This document shows, piece after piece, positions 50,081 to 58,649 of a stretch of DNA of 64,000 nucleotides. The notes beneath the pieces were generated by a model. The model saw nothing but the letters and a program-made list of their open reading frames with translations. It searched no databases and was not told the DNA's origin. A program made the translations under genes and the position numbers. The stretch is from Microvenator marinus (GTDB lineage Bacteria > Myxococcota_A > Bradymonadia > Bradymonadales > Bradymonadaceae): assembly GCF_007993755.1 (NCBI RefSeq), contig NZ_CP042467.1, positions 5,356,001 to 5,420,000 of the forward strand. Reading direction: 5' to 3'. Position 1 is the first letter of the stretch, and every line of letters begins with the position of its first letter.

Positions 50081-51118
50081 CTACTTTTTTCTAAAGATTT
50101 GCAAAGATCTAAAATGGGCGTCGGCGGCAGCACCGGACTCCTCATAGTGCATGCGAGGCCGCAGAATATAGTAATCCCCAGGCCTGACATGCATATGGTC
50201 TAGCTCAATGGTGTCTGCCATTTCCCCATAGTCGTGTGCGAAGGATGTCATGATCTGAGGCTTCCCAAGTCCCTCAAAAAATCGGGATAGTTTGGTGGGG
50301 CCTGTCCATGAGACGGTCATCACATCCGGGCGCGCCGCTTCGATCTTTCCAACGGCAAAGTCGTACGTGTGTTCTGCGGTCTTGAAGTCTTTCGCAGCCG
50401 AAGCAAGGTGAGTCTGAAGGTCTAGCGTCGGCTCTTTTTTCATGGCGTCCGAGACGCCGACGAGTACATTTTCGAGGGCAGCGCGTTCTTCGGTTGTGGC
50501 ATGAAACGTACCGCGTCCAATCGTGCGAGCGACCATCCACGGGCGCCCATGATGGCCTTGCTCAAAATACGCAAAATCCTTCCAGACTGACATCTGCCGC
50601 TCCGCGCCATCCGTTGCGTTGAAAATCATAGTTTTGGCGTCAGCTGGCGGAATGAGCTCCAAGTAGCCCGGTCCCGTAAGTTCGATGGCAACGACTTCAG
50701 GCTGATGAAGATTGGGTGGTCCATTGCCTCTTGGCTCCTCCCATGTTCCATCTTTATACGTCAAAGCCAGTTCAAACTCGCCTTCGGCCGTCTTATACGT
50801 CCAATATTGTGTTCTCAATCCACCGTGCGCAGGAAGTGTGCTCGGGATGGGGGCTTGAAGCCGTTTCAACAACGCCTGTGATTCGCCCCATGGCCCTGAA
50901 TCCAGGTCGACGATCCGCTGTGCGAACTGCGAAATCTCGTGGTCTGCCGGCAATGGGTTTTTGGGCACATCGGGCACAAAGGGCATAGGCTTGTCTTCTT
51001 GAGTCGAGACGGCGGCGACAGATGTAGCCGTGTTCCCGGACGTTTTCGGGGTGGTTTCCTTTGAACATCCGCTCGCGAGGATGACCAATGCGAAGCTAAT
51101 AGCGGTGGTTTTTTGCAT
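50081..51118 (-). CDS. Predicted lipoprotein
   Basis: 345 residues; signal ends in LASGC (lipobox). Ser/Thr/Pro-rich linker to about 60, then a soluble domain with DSGPWGESQALLKRLQAP, LELIPPADAKTMIFNATDG and a C-terminal EYD-rich stretch (DYYILRPRMHYEESGAAA). No motif I recognise. Likely an envelope protein. Upstream partner of the GERMASM-family gene (11-nt gap). Confidence 0.72.
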   Translation of the reverse strand: MQKTTAISFALVILASGCSKETTPKTSGNTATSVAAVSTQEDKPMPFVPDVPKNPLPADHEISQFAQRIVDLDSGPWGESQALLKRLQAPIPSTLPAHGGLRTQYWTYKTAEGEFELALTYKDGTWEEPRGNGPPNLHQPEVVAIELTGPGYLELIPPADAKTMIFNATDGAERQMSVWKDFAYFEQGHHGRPWMVARTIGRGTFHATTEERAALENVLVGVSDAMKKEPTLDLQTHLASAAKDFKTAEHTYDFAVGKIEAARPDVMTVSWTGPTKLSRFFEGLGKPQIMTSFAHDYGEMADTIELDHMHVRPGDYYILRPRMHYEESGAAADAHFRSLQIFRKK

Positions 51119-51227
51119 GCCCGAACTATACGGCCTGTCGACTCATGTTGGCAACTACTTCACCACGCCCTCAACGCGACCTGTCTTTTTCTGATAGCAT
51201 CGCAAGTTTGGAATTCATGCCGGTATA

Positions 51228-51584
51228 CTATTTTCCCTGGCTTGGCTGCTCTAGCATGAACTCGAAGACCGGCATGCCGTAGATGATTGGAAACCGCGCG
51301 GTTCGCCCAAGGGAACTCTCCAGATCGTCGCGGGTCAACATAGAATCGTGCACCAAAGCCTTTGGCCACTTTGGAAAATAGACACCCCCACCAAGAAGGG
51401 GTTCTCCCATCCACACAGAGCGATCGGACCTCATCACTTCGACGGTCTCTAGGTCATGGTCACTGGCATGGAGCAGCAGGTAACGATCGAAATCAAAACC
51501 GTCTACCAACAAAGCCAACCACAAAGAGAAACCCACAAGAAGAGCAAGGGGCTTCGAGCCAAACCAACGCCTTATCTCGAACAT
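51228..51584 (-). CDS. Small membrane-anchored SAF-like protein (second of pair)
   Basis: 118 residues. N-terminal membrane helix (PLALLVGFSLWLALLVDGFD), then a short extracytoplasmic domain whose C-terminal part (SMLTRDDLESSLGRTARFPI then GMPVFEFMLE) follows the SAF pattern (positive-loop, D-L, G-R-T/V, I-x-G-x-P). SAF domains in CpaB/FlgA-type proteins bind glycan or pilus components. The start overlaps the preceding SAF gene by 13 nt; GGAGG precedes ATG 51584. Confidence 0.65.
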   Translation of the reverse strand: MFEIRRWFGSKPLALLVGFSLWLALLVDGFDFDRYLLLHASDHDLETVEVMRSDRSVWMGEPLLGGGVYFPKWPKALVHDSMLTRDDLESSLGRTARFPIIYGMPVFEFMLEQPSQGK

Positions 51585-51913
51585 TTGCCCTCCTCCAAGT
51601 CTGTCGCAAGTAGAACAGCCCCGGCCTCAACGGACTCCGAAAAGACGGAACCGAAACAATTATGGAGTTGGTCGGCAAGCACCGCGTCATTAGGAAGGAA
51701 GCGAGGAGGCACATCTTTAAGCTGAATCAAGTCCTGCGTTAACACCGTCCCTGCCTCGACGGCTTGGCTAGTGAGCACGTACCTGACGGTCGGTCCACTG
51801 TGCCCTTGGTACCCACAACCCAGATTCTGGACATAAATGTACAAACCAATGGGCACCGCCCATACCACAGCGAGTTTCTGAATGAACCGCGCTCGGCGAC
51901 TTGAAAGAATCAT
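51572..51913 (-). CDS. Small membrane-anchored SAF-domain protein (first of pair)
   Basis: 113 residues from MILSSRRARFIQKLAVVWAV (AAGGAG 5 nt before ATG 51913; a GTG at 51919 lies inside that site). One membrane helix near 12-32, then SAF features: VRYVLTSQAVEAGTVLTQDL, ADQLHNCFGSVFSESVEAGA and LLATDLEEGKC. This matches the CpaB/antifreeze-type SAF pattern. CpaB works in Flp/tad pilus assembly, but no tad gene is near and the protein is far shorter than CpaB. Together with the overlapping 51228 gene it forms a tandem SAF pair. Confidence 0.7.
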   Translation of the reverse strand: MILSSRRARFIQKLAVVWAVPIGLYIYVQNLGCGYQGHSGPTVRYVLTSQAVEAGTVLTQDLIQLKDVPPRFLPNDAVLADQLHNCFGSVFSESVEAGAVLLATDLEEGKCSR

Positions 51914-52010
51914 CCTCACTCCTTTGGTGTCAGAGTATCAGTTTCGAAGTCGGCCCGCCATACCTTCCGCATCCGTAAACGTTCAGCGTTTGCAGGAAGT
52001 CAAAGTCTCG

Positions 52011-52601
52011 CTAAAATCCGTATGCTAGCCCTAGGCCTCCGGTTAGGCTCAGTGCGGGTCGCAGAGAACGAGCCACTTTCAGAACTTTCTCGGTCTGGAA
52101 GTAGAGAATCGCCGAAAATGCTCCGATTGGGATTTTCAGCAATATCCCCGCTCCGGCCGCAGGACTCTCTTCTAAGAAGATGTACGATGGCGAAAGGTTT
52201 AGCGTGACGATGGCTCCGCTGGACTTTAGAACGTCTGCGTAGATACCCATGGTCAGCCTTAGATGTGTGTCCAGTTGCGGGTTTAGGGACAATGCGAAGC
52301 TAGGTGAGTTTACCAGCGCGGCGTTGTAATCAACTCGCAGCAGACTTGTTCCCACATGGACTCCGAGGTCGCTCCAGGTGTTCAACCCGCGTCGATAGCT
52401 GAGGTCCAGCGTAGGTCTGAGTTGCTTAGAGTCTGGCTCAGAGTCGTCACTTCCCAGGAAGCTATAGTCGCCAGACGCGTAGCCGAGACCAGCCGAGACT
52501 CCCAGTTCATTGGTGCCTGAAGCGATGGGTGTGGCCGTGTGGTAGGTGCTCTGTGCGCACGCGGAGAGTGTAATTGCTAAAGCAATAAGAAATGATTTCA
52601 T
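52011..52601 (-). CDS. Predicted outer-membrane beta-barrel lipoprotein
   Basis: About 196 residues from MKSFLIALAITLSAC (lipobox LSAC; a TTG at 52610 with better-spaced GGAG is an alternative start). Mature protein alternates (GTNELGVSAGLGYASGDYSF, LDLSYRRGLNTWSDLGVHVG, SGAIVTLNLSPSYIFLEE) and ends in Phe (GLGLAYGF), the classic last-strand signal for outer-membrane barrel insertion. Eight to ten short strands are possible. Function unknown. Confidence 0.7.
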   Translation of the reverse strand: MKSFLIALAITLSACAQSTYHTATPIASGTNELGVSAGLGYASGDYSFLGSDDSEPDSKQLRPTLDLSYRRGLNTWSDLGVHVGTSLLRVDYNAALVNSPSFALSLNPQLDTHLRLTMGIYADVLKSSGAIVTLNLSPSYIFLEESPAAGAGILLKIPIGAFSAILYFQTEKVLKVARSLRPALSLTGGLGLAYGF

Positions 52602-52684
52602 GCGCTCCAATGACTAGCTCCTTTGACTTCTCAGGTCAATTCTGAGATCTAGCGCTCGGTCAAAACGCGAATGACGGAGTCATC

Positions 52685-53590
52685 ATGAAGAATGTAATGC
52701 TCATCACCGGTTGGATTCTTTGTCTCTCAGTGGGATGTGGAAGTGATCTCGTGAAGAAGGCCGGGGATACCCCGTCTCAGAACAACACGACGAATTCTAC
52801 GAACGGGTCTACCAATTCCAACAACCAAAACGGAGAAACCAATAATATCGTGGTGATTCCAGAGCCGGTTGAAGGGGAGGTGACCTTGCAGGTTCAGCGT
52901 GCCCAAGAGATTGACGGCGCGTCGTACGCTTTGGAAATCGCAATCAGCAATGGGTTGGATGAGAGTATCTCAATTGCCCCGAGCAACTTCCGTCTCGGCG
53001 TCGGTCCGCTGGAATTGACGAGCGTGGATGAAGAACGCTCAACCTGCTCGAGCGAAGCGCTCTTGACCTCACAAGGGAGCGTGGTCTGCACCCTTGTGTT
53101 TGATGAGGTTGAAGCCGAGCCCGATCGTTTGATTTACGCTGGCGTTGCGGAGCCGGTAGTAACCTCGTTTGTTGCTGAGCCGTGTGAGCGTTGTGGAGGC
53201 AATTCCTGCGTGGACCTTCAAACTAGCTGGCAGCATTGTGGGGAGTGCAATCGCTACGTGATCGAAACTGAAACATGCGAAAATGGTGAGATTGCGTGTA
53301 CTGAATCCTATCGACTCGAGGAAGGGTTCTGTGTGCCTAGAGACCCGGGCTATACGCTCCGATCACTTCCAATTCCCGGCAATCAGTCATGTCTCGATGT
53401 CTGTGGCAGTGGCTATTGCGAAGGCATCCTCGGCGACTTGTCCTGCGAAGACTCTTCGGCGTTTGGTGGCACCGAGCGTGAGTTCCCTGGCCTAGATTTT
53501 TGCCAGAGCACAGGCAACGAGGCGAACGAACTCATCCAAACTTTTGGCAGTTGCACCGCTGAAGCTGCATTCTGCGTTTGTTACGAGTAA
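52685..53590 (+). CDS. Cys-rich lipoprotein with Asn/Thr-rich linker
   Basis: 301 residues; SVGC lipobox, GGAG 5 nt before ATG 52685. Asn/Thr/Ser-rich linker at 32-62 of the kind seen in the 13871 lipoprotein, beta-rich domain to about 160, then a Cys-rich region ([34 protein letters not shown], closing [12 protein letters not shown]). No catalytic motif. Probably surface exposed. A VOC-family gene starts 20 nt downstream. Confidence 0.8.
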   Translation: MKNVMLITGWILCLSVGCGSDLVKKAGDTPSQNNTTNSTNGSTNSNNQNGETNNIVVIPEPVEGEVTLQVQRAQEIDGASYALEIAISNGLDESISIAPSNFRLGVGPLELTSVDEERSTCSSEALLTSQGSVVCTLVFDEVEAEPDRLIYAGVAEPVVTSFVAEPCERCGGNSCVDLQTSWQHCGECNRYVIETETCENGEIACTESYRLEEGFCVPRDPGYTLRSLPIPGNQSCLDVCGSGYCEGILGDLSCEDSSAFGGTEREFPGLDFCQSTGNEANELIQTFGSCTAEAAFCVCYE

Positions 53591-53610
53591 ACAACAGAGA
53601 GGAGAGGAAC

Positions 53611-53982
53611 ATGGAATTGGGAGCCTTTTCTATCAGCCTTGCGGTGAGTAATCTCGCTGCTTCGAAAGTGTTTTACGAGAAGTTTGGATTTGAGGTTGTC
53701 GGCGGAGATGCGTCTCAAAACTGGCTGATCATGCGAAATGGTGCCCATACGATCGGCCTCTTTCAGGGCATGTTCGAAGGTAATATCCTTACGTTTAACC
53801 CTGGTTGGGACGAGAATGCGCAGCCATTGGAAAGCTTCACAGATGTTCGAGAGTTGCAGCGTCAGTTGAGAGAGCAGGGGGTCGAGTTCGTCTCCGAAGC
53901 TGACGAGACGTCGTCGGGACCCGCGAGCTTTACCGTGCTTGACCCCGATGGGAATGCGATCCTTGTTGACCAGCATGTCTGA
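53611..53982 (+). CDS. VOC/glyoxalase superfamily protein
   Basis: 123 residues from [20 protein letters not shown] (GGAGAGG before ATG 53611). beta-alpha-beta-beta-beta modules: [20 protein letters not shown] and, in the second half, [20 protein letters not shown] and [18 protein letters not shown]. Typical of small dimeric VOC proteins (dioxygenase/antibiotic-resistance type). Metal-ligand positions (His/Glu) are only partly discernible. No biochemical context from neighbours. Confidence 0.85.
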   Translation: MELGAFSISLAVSNLAASKVFYEKFGFEVVGGDASQNWLIMRNGAHTIGLFQGMFEGNILTFNPGWDENAQPLESFTDVRELQRQLREQGVEFVSEADETSSGPASFTVLDPDGNAILVDQHV

Positions 53983-53983
53983 T

Positions 53984-54820
53984 TCACGCGTTTCTCTTGC
54001 TCAAGCATGAATCCAGGAATCTAAGCGTGGCTGCTTCCGCATCCGGATGGTTCATGATCGTAGTGTGAATCTCGTTGACAGCCAGATGTTCTTCCATGGA
54101 ACCGAGCTTGGTTTCCGCCACCATCACAACCCCATCATCTTCGCCATCTAGTAGCGGGTTTAAGCCGCCCCCCTGGCGAGGCGCGCCGGCGATGACCATC
54201 ACAGGTACTCGAGGCTCAGGGTAGGGCACGCCTTCGGCAATCTGGACCCCGGAAGGGCCAACAACGGCACTGAAGAGCAATGGCATGCCTTCTTTGATCC
54301 TTCGGGCTAAGGCAGCACCCTGATTTGGCGGTGCGATCATAACAACACGGCCAGGGGTCAGATGCTTAGGCCAATCGGGACTTGAAAGCACTCCTCTTGC
54401 GACGATGCCGCCAAGCGAGTGAGTGACGAAGCTCACGCGCCGCGCTCCTTCCAGATTCTCCAGTACTTCCAAGACTTGGGAAACGTGCGCGTCGAGAGAG
54501 CGCCGGGTGCTCGGGTAGTCGAGTTGGATGGTGCAATGCCCGTCCTTTTGAAGCGCAAGACTTAGCTTGTTGAGCGACTTTCGGTCTCTGCCGAGTCCGT
54601 GGAGCAAAACGACCACATCCGCCGGAGTTTGCTCAACCTCTTGGGCCGCGAGTTGGCTTGTGCAGCTCTCGAAGGTCCCGAAGAGGTGTCTCCGATTGGC
54701 CGAATCCAGCAGTCGGCAATGCCCACTCACCACATTCTCCTGCACTCGCCAGCCTCCCTTGTAGCGCCGGTCAGCCCAAAATTGCGTTCCACCCAAGGTG
54801 GGGACTTTCAACGTAGTCAT
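53984..54820 (-). CDS. Lipase-like alpha/beta hydrolase
   Basis: 278 residues from MTTLKVPTLGGTQFW (GGAGG 6 nt before ATG 54820; further in-frame codons upstream are ignored). Core VVVLLHGLGRDRKSLNKL (oxyanion HG), nucleophile Ser in VTHSLGGIVARGV, and MIAPPNQGAALARRI. Acid and His candidates in LLDGEDDGVV and NEIHTTIMNHPD. Similar to PGAP1-like/LipA-type acyl hydrolases. No signal peptide. Convergent with VOC gene (1-nt gap). Confidence 0.85.
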   Translation of the reverse strand: MTTLKVPTLGGTQFWADRRYKGGWRVQENVVSGHCRLLDSANRRHLFGTFESCTSQLAAQEVEQTPADVVVLLHGLGRDRKSLNKLSLALQKDGHCTIQLDYPSTRRSLDAHVSQVLEVLENLEGARRVSFVTHSLGGIVARGVLSSPDWPKHLTPGRVVMIAPPNQGAALARRIKEGMPLLFSAVVGPSGVQIAEGVPYPEPRVPVMVIAGAPRQGGGLNPLLDGEDDGVVMVAETKLGSMEEHLAVNEIHTTIMNHPDAEAATLRFLDSCLSKRNA

Positions 54821-54833
54821 TCTATCCTCCGTC

Positions 54834-55151
54834 CTAATAGAGAGTCGAAGTTCCAATCAGGATCCCAATCGGCGTGATCCACGGCATGATCATCGGGACG
54901 ATGAAGTACTTCCATTGAGCCTCGATGGCCGTAAGCACAATAGACGTAAGTGTGGCTGCGATTCCCATCGGGACAACGCCGATGAGTGAGGGCATCGCGA
55001 AGACCATGTAGTGCTCAAATTCGTGGCCGCTGAAAGCTCCTTGTCCCATGCCGTATGTGATGGAGATGATCCCAACGATCGCGATGGAGACCACGCTGAA
55101 GAAGGCGACGAGACCGGTAAGTAGGGATTTTCCAAGTGTGTTGAGTATCAT
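54834..55151 (-). CDS. Small membrane protein
   Basis: About 105 residues from MILNTLGKSLLTGLVAFFSV (ATG 55151; earlier in-frame Mets to 55187). Three hydrophobic stretches (about 10-30, 45-65 with AMPSLIGVVPMGIAATLTSI, and 80-100). Not recognised. It directly precedes the lipase on the same strand (13-nt gap), so they may be one transcript. Confidence 0.65.
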   Translation of the reverse strand: MILNTLGKSLLTGLVAFFSVVSIAIVGIISITYGMGQGAFSGHEFEHYMVFAMPSLIGVVPMGIAATLTSIVLTAIEAQWKYFIVPMIMPWITPIGILIGTSTLY

Positions 55152-55318
55152 CTGCATTCTCCATGTTCGCATCATCAAAGTCTGCAAATAGACATACTCA
55201 ACATCCGTGCCATCTCTCCCGATGGCGTGCTTACTGGACTTCCGCGATGGGGTGTCTTTGACGTCCTCGGCTGCAACTTGGTTCGAGGACTAAAAATGAA
55301 CGATTGATGTGCGCTAGA

Positions 55319-55343
55319 TGTACAAGCGGGCTCTGTCCGCTTG
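55319..55343 (+). repeat. Palindromic element copy between minus-strand genes
   Basis: TGTACAAGCGG and CCGCTTG arms (7-bp perfect stem CAAGCGG/CCGCTTG) around GCTCTGT. The only intergenic copy far from the main cluster, showing that the element is dispersed. Confidence 0.65.
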
Positions 55344-55361
55344 GGACGGACGTCGCCCAAG

Positions 55362-55721
55362 TTACTTGAGGGCAGCCTGCAATTCACCACTCTCAGCCAG
55401 CGCCTTCAGATCTGAGGCTCCACCGATAAGTTGACCTTTCACGAAGACCATGGGGAAGGTCGGCCAGCCTGCCCAGATCTTCAGGGCTAGCCGCGGATAC
55501 CATTGGGAGGTGTACGAGCCGTACTCTAGATATTTGTAAGGGATTTGGAGCCCATCCAGAAGTTTTTTGGCCTGCTTAGGGTGTGGATTGAGAGCCATCC
55601 CGACAACCACCACATCGTTCTCAGCGACAGCCTTTGCTGCCTCCGAAACGATGTCTGAATGCCATGCCGACATTTTCTGGCGAACCACATCATGCTTTTT
55701 AGATTCTTCGAGCCGTTCCAT
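55362..55721 (-). CDS. Glutaredoxin-fold protein without active-site cysteine
   Basis: 119 residues from MERLEESKKHDVVRQKMSAW (GGAGGT upstream of ATG 55721). The thioredoxin-like fold of a monothiol glutaredoxin is clear: VVVVGMALNPHPKQAKKLLD, YKYLEYGSY, WPTFPMVFVKGQLIGGASDL. The cis-Pro (TFP) and glutathione-site GG are retained, but the CGFS/CPYC position reads NPHP, so there is no thiol. Redox activity is not possible through that site; a regulatory or binding role is more likely. Confidence 0.82.
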   Translation of the reverse strand: MERLEESKKHDVVRQKMSAWHSDIVSEAAKAVAENDVVVVGMALNPHPKQAKKLLDGLQIPYKYLEYGSYTSQWYPRLALKIWAGWPTFPMVFVKGQLIGGASDLKALAESGELQAALK

Positions 55722-55890
55722 TTTGACCTCCGTGTGTCTTCCACCCTGAGATGTTGCCCGAGACCCCAAGATTCTATTGTGTCGATTGGATTAGACTATT
55801 ACCTGTCCACGCGTATGCATTGGAGGTTAATCATTGATGCGCATGGCGTGTCGACCTAAACTCAGTGCTTCTCTTCGACGTGGAGTGTCA

Positions 55891-56430
55891 ATGAAGACCT
55901 TGTTCGCGGTTATCCTCAGCTCTCTTTTTGCCATGAATGCGACGGCGCAAGTCGCTGACCGGCACACTGCGGCCAAACTGCTGCCCCCCGGTGACTACCT
56001 CTGTGGTTTGGGCTCGTACAAACTGAGGGATTGCACGATCGAGAAAGCCGGGGATGGCGTCGAACTTATCATCCCAGATGGGATTGGCCACTCCATTGCG
56101 ATGCGCGCACAACTCCTGCCGTCGGACGATAAGAACCAACTCACACTCTTGGGTACCCTCACGAATCCTGCACGGCTCTGCACCACATGCCCCGAAGGCG
56201 CACCTGATTCGTCAGAATGCATTGGCACTCCCCAAGACCGTCTAGCCTGCACGTCTCAGCCTTTGGTGGCGCGCCTTAAGGTATCCAACGGCGTGGCACG
56301 GGGTCAGCTCATGTACTATATCCTTCGTCCTAGCTATGATTTCGGTGCTACAACAAAGTACATCGGCTATTTTAAGCTTGGAAATATGGAGACTCTGACG
56401 ATTAAACCTAAATCTAAGTCGGGTCGCTGA
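55891..56430 (+). CDS. Secreted protein of unknown function
   Basis: 179 residues from MKTLFAVILSSLFAMNATAQ (signal peptidase I type, cleavage near ATA-Q; GGAG before ATG 55891). Mature domain begins HTAAKLLPPGDYLCGLGSYK and includes CTTCPEGAPDSSEC, so probably two disulfides. No known motif. Followed at 22 nt by the DUF2237 gene. Confidence 0.7.
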   Translation: MKTLFAVILSSLFAMNATAQVADRHTAAKLLPPGDYLCGLGSYKLRDCTIEKAGDGVELIIPDGIGHSIAMRAQLLPSDDKNQLTLLGTLTNPARLCTTCPEGAPDSSECIGTPQDRLACTSQPLVARLKVSNGVARGQLMYYILRPSYDFGATTKYIGYFKLGNMETLTIKPKSKSGR

Positions 56431-56451
56431 TTGCACTGAAGGAGTGAGATT

Positions 56452-56823
56452 ATGGCGTTGAATGTATTGGGCGGTCCGTTGAAGGATTGTAGTCACGACC
56501 CAAAAACAGGGTTCTATCGAGATGGTTGCTGCAATACCGGCCCAGAAGATCGAGGGCTCCACATTATTTGCGTCCGAGTGACCGATGAGTTCTTGACGTT
56601 TTCCAAGGCGAGGGGAAACGACCTCAGCACGCCGCGTCCGGAGTTTAGCTTTCCGGGCCTCAAGGACGGCGACCAATGGTGCCTCTGCGGGTTGCGTTGG
56701 AAGGAGGCCCTGAACGCCGAAGTGGCGCCTCCGGTGCTTCTGGAGGCCACCCACGAGAAGATGTTGGAGATTGTGACCATGGAAGATTTGCTGGCTCATG
56801 CGCATGCCGATGTGTGGTGCTGA
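56452..56823 (+). CDS. DUF2237 family protein
   Basis: 123 residues matching the uncharacterised DUF2237/COG3651 family almost end to end: NVLGGPLKDCSHDPKTGFYR, DGCCNTGPEDRGLHIICVRV, DEFLTFSKARGNDLSTPRPE, and WCLCGLRW. Conserved Cys and His residues (GCCNTG, CLCGLRW) suggest metal binding, but the activity is unknown. Stop overlaps the leader of the next gene by 2-3 nt. Confidence 0.92.
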   Translation: MALNVLGGPLKDCSHDPKTGFYRDGCCNTGPEDRGLHIICVRVTDEFLTFSKARGNDLSTPRPEFSFPGLKDGDQWCLCGLRWKEALNAEVAPPVLLEATHEKMLEIVTMEDLLAHAHADVWC

Positions 56824-56825
56824 GG

Positions 56826-58649
56826 ATGGGCATCATGCGCCTTAGCTCTCTCGTCTTTTGGATTGCATTGCTCTGGGGGCTTCCGGCATTCGCAGAGGTT
56901 GAAGAAGTTCGAGTGAACAAGAATTTGCTTGAACGCATAGATTCGGCATCTAGCGTCACAGATTGGCAGATTATCCACGAAAAAGACGCGAGATTGGTTG
57001 GCCCGATTAAGTTTGGGGGATCCGACTACTACGCCAACGAAATCTGGTTGATTCGGTTTGATCCCGCTAGCGGTGTCATCCACGAACGAATTCCGATGCC
57101 CGCCCCAATTACCTCGTTGGAGGCGAATGCAGACGGCATTCAGATGGAGATTGAGGATGGAGAAAAACCGTTCAAAATGCTCTATCGTCCAGGTCAGATG
57201 GCGCCTCAGGAGGCATGGAATCATAAGAGCATTTCCGCACACGTTCGGGACGCAAGAGGCCTGCATCCGGCACTCGCCGCAAAACCAGGGCAGAAGCTAT
57301 CCGATGAAGAACATCGTGCCGCGATAGCCGCGATCGAAAGTCGCCAAGCCCAAGAACCAAACTCGCCATTCTACCCTTTCTTCATTGCCGAACAGCTTCT
57401 TCGGCTAGAAAGGTCGAACGAAGCGAATGACTATTTCCAAAAGGCTGTGAAACTCGACGGGAATCATTGGACGACCGACCTCCAATTGACGGGTCTGCTC
57501 GATGGTGTGCGCCAGCATGACTTGGCCGATACAGTTTTCGAACGAGCGCTGGTGAAAATTGAACGCCAGCATCCTGTAGTTCGGTCCTCCCTCTCCGTGC
57601 CCTACTACCTGACAATCTTGGGAGTGTGGAGTTTTACAGAAGTCGAGGCGTTTGTGAGGGATAGTGAGGTTGACTCGGTTCACCGCACCATGACGCGCAC
57701 TCTGACACTCTTTCCGCAGATAGAACGATCCGACGTGGTGTCTCAATCTTTAGCAACTTGGTTTGAAGAACATGGACGCGAGGATCTCGCGGAGATTTGG
57801 TGGGGACGGGTTGAAAGAGATTCGTCATGGGACCTAACATACGGGGCTGCTCGTCGCTTCGACCGCGTCTACGTCACGGGAATAGGAATGGGCCTTGCCC
57901 TCGTGTGGATGGCCTTTTTGATTGGCATGAGGTCCAGACAACCTAAATCCGGAGCCAGAATCTGGGTGCCGCGAGCACACGGGTTGGATCTTTTGGCGAT
58001 TTTTCTCTCGATCCTCTTGTCGGCATGGGCACTTTGGTACTCCAACGTTCAGGTCGAGATTCTCGGGTATCACACCGATTTCCCCTTTACGATGCAACAC
58101 CAATCTTGGGGTGCAGCACCTGTAATCGAACATTTAGAAGGTCTTGCGCCAACAGAGTCGCAACAAGGCCTCATGAATCACGCACGACAAATTCGAGACT
58201 CCTATGCGTCTGGGGAAGAATTGGTGACCCCAATGGCTCCCATGAGGGATTGGCGAATCGTTGTCGGTTCTAATGCGTGGGCGAGGGCGCATCATATCTT
58301 GTACGGGATACCCGGGTTGTTCTTCTTTCCAATTCTCTTCTTACACTTAGGGTGGGCTGTGCAAAGACGTTTTCCATCCGTTCAAGGATGGTTGAGTGTC
58401 ATGACTCCCGGCTCAGCCCGGTCGCTTAGGCTTGTTGGCCCATTTGTTCTGGGCCTCTTTATCGCTTCGATTCTGCATGTGGCGACACCGCTCGGAGAGC
58501 TACTCTCCTCGGATTTTTATCTGACGACGTTGCACCATTTTGGGCTAGGTTCACTTGAACCCACCTACGGTACTGACCGCCCATTTTGGATGGTTGTTGG
58601 CGTCGTCTCTCTGGTCGTCCACGCGGCGACTTTTCGAAAAGACACCTAA
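56826..58649 (+). CDS. Membrane protein with TPR-like periplasmic or cytosolic domain
   Basis: 607 residues (ATG 56826, or 56835). Signal/anchor MRLSSLVFWIALLWGLPAFA, a soluble region (20-240) with TPR-like helices (IAEQLLRLERSNEANDYFQK; DLADTVFERAL), then membrane helices near 395-415 (VTGIGMGLALVWMAFLIGM), 430-450, 505-530 (GIPGLFFFPILFLHLGW), 555-575 and the C-terminus. Not recognised. Together with the divergent pair at 58646/59776 it forms a cluster of three large membrane proteins. Stop overlaps the opposing stop. Confidence 0.72.
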   Translation: MGIMRLSSLVFWIALLWGLPAFAEVEEVRVNKNLLERIDSASSVTDWQIIHEKDARLVGPIKFGGSDYYANEIWLIRFDPASGVIHERIPMPAPITSLEANADGIQMEIEDGEKPFKMLYRPGQMAPQEAWNHKSISAHVRDARGLHPALAAKPGQKLSDEEHRAAIAAIESRQAQEPNSPFYPFFIAEQLLRLERSNEANDYFQKAVKLDGNHWTTDLQLTGLLDGVRQHDLADTVFERALVKIERQHPVVRSSLSVPYYLTILGVWSFTEVEAFVRDSEVDSVHRTMTRTLTLFPQIERSDVVSQSLATWFEEHGREDLAEIWWGRVERDSSWDLTYGAARRFDRVYVTGIGMGLALVWMAFLIGMRSRQPKSGARIWVPRAHGLDLLAIFLSILLSAWALWYSNVQVEILGYHTDFPFTMQHQSWGAAPVIEHLEGLAPTESQQGLMNHARQIRDSYASGEELVTPMAPMRDWRIVVGSNAWARAHHILYGIPGLFFFPILFLHLGWAVQRRFPSVQGWLSVMTPGSARSLRLVGPFVLGLFIASILHVATPLGELLSSDFYLTTLHHFGLGSLEPTYGTDRPFWMVVGVVSLVVHAATFRKDT

